A stretch of 14,297 nt of DNA from Bacteroidales bacterium (lineage in GTDB: Bacteria; Bacteroidota; Bacteroidia; Bacteroidales; SMBSF77). The stretch spans positions 1 through 14,297 of the forward strand of contig JAIOTT010000005.1 of NCBI GenBank assembly GCA_021106655.1, in the 5' to 3' direction. Under the pieces are notes generated by a model, which was not told where the DNA came from, did no database searches, and saw nothing but the letters and a program-made list of their open reading frames with translations. Below, in pieces: positions 13,891-14,297 of the stretch. A program made the translations under genes and the position numbers. How positions within the stretch are numbered: position 1 is the first letter of the stretch; the number at the start of each line of letters is the position of its first letter.

Positions 13891-14297
13891 ATTACTGAAG
13901 GAATGCCGGAGGGTCTATCGAAATACAATTCTCTCTCTTTAGGGAAGACTTTTTTCTTAGTTGTGTAAATCATGACATAATAATAATTATTTCTGTCTTT
14001 CCTGACTGCTTTCTCACCATAATCAACTTTATAATCCGGATAATTTTTATCCAGATATCTTGCAACAGGTGCATAGATATTTTTATGATCCATTTCAGTA
14101 ATAGTCATTACCAGTTTTCCATCGGGTGTAAATTCTGTTCTTGTGGCAATGTCTCTGAACCAGAATCTGGCCTGGTAATTATTATCACCTATTTCTTCCC
14201 AAACAACTTCCTCAGCTCTTGGGAAACGCCGGGAGAAATATGATGTTACTACTTCAGGGACATCAACACTAACAACTGTTTCTTCAACTTCTTCAAC
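13887..14297 (-). CDS. PepSY-like periplasmic protein (5' part beyond window)
   Basis: The frame is open to the right edge, so the start lies outside the window; 136 C-terminal residues are visible. Two related units can be seen: VPEVVTSYFSRRFPRAEEVVWEE with YQARFWF and TEFTPDGKLV, then IYAPVARYLDKNYPDYKVDYGEK with YYYVMIY and ELYFDRPSG. This pattern (a helix with a conserved P/Y-x-V-x-x-Y/F-x-x-x-F/Y-P, then beta strands and DGK) is that of the Bacteroidota PepSY-like domain, usually secreted and of unknown function. An internal ATG at 14108 would begin in the middle of the repeat and is not the true start. The TGA stop overlaps the ATG of the OstA-like gene by 4 nt. The acidic EEVEE stretch at the edge is probably a linker after an unseen N-terminal part. 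Confidence 0.75.
   Translation of the reverse strand, partial: VEEVEETVVSVDVPEVVTSYFSRRFPRAEEVVWEEIGDNNYQARFWFRDIATRTEFTPDGKLVMTITEMDHKNIYAPVARYLDKNYPDYKVDYGEKAVRKDRNNYYYVMIYTTKKKVFPKERELYFDRPSGIPSVI

Overview
The window looks like a chromosomal segment from a member of the Bacteroidota, probably an environmental Bacteroidales-like lineage. Evidence seen here: AT-rich DNA, type IX secretion (T9SS) type B sorting and reelin/PKD-like surface-protein domains, an OstA-like protein and a PepSY-like protein typical of the phylum, several promoters of the Bacteroidota form TAnnTTTG, and little Shine-Dalgarno sequence. No rRNA, tRNA, CRISPR array, prophage or intact insertion sequence was found. The largest gene-free gap is about 215 bases. 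Both window edges cut through genes.

Left block (1-5556, all minus strand). In transcription order this holds a catalytic M16 zinc protease (HxxEH), a 16-bp-arm inverted repeat, an ECF sigma factor with an ECF-type promoter in front of it, a membrane protein whose ATG overlaps the sigma stop codon, a second strong inverted repeat, an M16 paralogue without the zinc motif, and the 5' part of a secreted protein with a reelin-like domain. The membrane protein is the most interesting gene. It has a short cytosolic N-terminus resembling ECF partner proteins, one transmembrane helix, a long acidic periplasmic linker, an Ig/PKD-like module and a T9SS type B (CHU_C) sorting domain. A sigma factor coupled to an inner-membrane protein carrying a T9SS export signal suggests a circuit that senses type IX secretion. 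This is inference.

Middle block (5738-11797, plus strand). glyA (serine hydroxymethyltransferase) is followed after 3 nt by a SixA-like histidine phosphatase. Next is a molybdenum-cofactor cluster: moeA, moaA (overlapping moeA by 17 nt and unusually short), moaC, and a MOSC-MogA fusion whose MOSC half lacks the usual cysteines. MoaA and MoaC make cyclic pyranopterin monophosphate, MogA adenylylates molybdopterin and MoeA inserts the metal. Molybdopterin synthase (MoaD/MoaE) is not in the window. An HD-domain phosphohydrolase follows. The gaps carry repeats: a hexamer tandem repeat, a 13-bp inverted repeat and a CGCAAAG-type palindrome.

Right block (11880-14297). A small FtsB/DivIC-type division protein on the plus strand, with a good promoter, converges on an OstA-like envelope protein on the minus strand. 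The OstA-like gene overlaps by 4 nt the end of a PepSY-like gene that runs off the right edge.
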